DNA from: Candidatus Kapaibacterium sp.
GTDB lineage: Bacteria; Bacteroidota; Ignavibacteria; Kapaibacteriales; UBA2268
Length of the DNA: 64,000 nt
Assembly: GCA_023957315.1 (NCBI GenBank)
Contig: JAMLHE010000009.1
Span: 1 to 64,000 of the forward strand
Direction: 5' to 3'
Made by a program: the position numbers and the translations under genes. Position 1 is the first letter of the stretch; every line of letters starts with the position of its first letter. Below are positions 63,666 to 64,000 of this stretch, piece by piece. A model generated the notes under the pieces. That model saw only the letters and a list, made by a program, of their open reading frames with translations. It did no database searches and was not told the DNA's origin.

Positions 63666-64000
63666 TTTCCAAAACCTTTTTATCCAAACCTGAATCGTAC
63701 TTTTTATTGGCGATTAAGCCAAGAATATCTTTTGAAATTAAATCAGCTTCGCCCTTGCCCTGATTAACATATTTTAGCGCAGAATCACCTTGAGTGCTTC
63801 TTCGTTCGAGATTTTCCAACATCATATTAAGCCAATTATACAATTCGTCAACATTTTCAATCACTTCCAAAGCACCGATTCTATGCAATTCAGTTGCATC
63901 AGGCGAGCCCGAAATGTTCGGTCCAGTGGCAATCGGCAATCCATATCCGGCTGGCTCCGAAGTGCTATGCACACATTTTCCAAAACCATTCCCAACGTAT
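63655..64000 (-). CDS. waaA: 3-deoxy-D-manno-octulosonic acid transferase, C-terminal part
   Basis: The minus-strand frame is open to the window edge and codes for the end of a GT-B protein: YVGNGFGKCVHSTSEPAGYG, LPIATGPNISGSPDATEL, then a helical tail. The GFGK-H-x3-EPAxYGLP block with the following GPN is characteristic of WaaA (KdtA). The enzyme transfers Kdo from CMP-Kdo to lipid A. Its neighbour kdsB makes that donor, which supports the call. The N-terminal part is beyond the window. Confidence 0.85.
   Translation of the reverse strand, partial: YVGNGFGKCVHSTSEPAGYGLPIATGPNISGSPDATELHRIGALEVIENVDELYNWLNMMLENLERRSTQGDSALKYVNQGKGEADLISKDILGLIANKKYDSGLDKKVLENEK

Noticed and set aside
1..64000. 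tRNA or rRNA genes
   Set aside because: No cloverleaf-like segments or rRNA-like stretches were seen in the intergenic regions, which are almost all under 270 bp.

Overview
The window reads as chromosomal DNA of an AT-rich Gram-negative bacterium of the Bacteroidota/Chlorobiota (FCB) group. Four secreted proteins end in type IX secretion (Por) sorting domains, several genes have the Bacteroidota-type promoter TTTG-N18-21-TAnnTTTG, and LPS genes (waaA, kdsB) and many small lipoproteins are present. The mix of T9SS cargo, hpnC/hpnD, a deoxyhypusine-synthase-like gene and many stand-alone housekeeping genes would suit an Ignavibacteria/Kapabacteria-like lineage. That placement is inference. I found no tRNA, rRNA, CRISPR array, phage or intact transposase, and no gene-free stretch exceeds 300 bases.

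Layout. 1-7.4 kb: a partial membrane protein, then a giant multi-PAS hybrid sensor kinase broken by an in-frame TGA. 7.6-17.3 kb, mostly minus strand: a T9SS protein, a BNR-propeller protein, a cupin, a cysteine-synthase-like enzyme (plus strand), a deoxyhypusine-synthase-like protein, a degenerate rhomboid, NuoE, and the squalene-pathway pair hpnD/hpnC. 17.5-26 kb: a His-rich membrane protein with a TonB receptor, a three-repeat membrane protein, comM, a T9SS propeller protein, then a cluster of palindromic dispersed repeats. 26.2-32.6 kb: sodB, an ArsC-like protein, class II photolyase, pgi, a frameshifted SGNH lipoprotein and an acyltransferase-like membrane protein. 32.6-43 kb: a glycosyltransferase, lipoproteins, dCMP deaminase, SDR, folC, fmt, a TSUP permease, dut, ade, and rsmI with a long repeat tail. 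43-51.4 kb, plus strand: DUF3098, era, pfkA, nadK, lgt and a 1,403-residue T9SS protein. 51.4-64 kb: an oxidoreductase, GT9, a STAS protein, a DUF3298-like protein, a T9SS subtilase, a HAD phosphatase, a CoA-binding protein, ALDH, and the LPS genes fucosyltransferase-kdsB-waaA (partial).

Themes. Central metabolism and housekeeping genes (pgi, pfkA, nadK, folC, fmt, dut, era, lgt) alternate with envelope and secretion genes. Many neighbours overlap by 1-14 nt, implying translational coupling. The most unusual items are the RsmI methyltransferase with about 17 tandem 9-residue Arg/Pro-rich units, the sensor kinase split by a single stop codon, a compact nest of palindromic repeats at 25.97-26.19 kb (one of which recurs at the 3' end of the cysteine-synthase gene), and a membrane protein built around three copies of one helical module.
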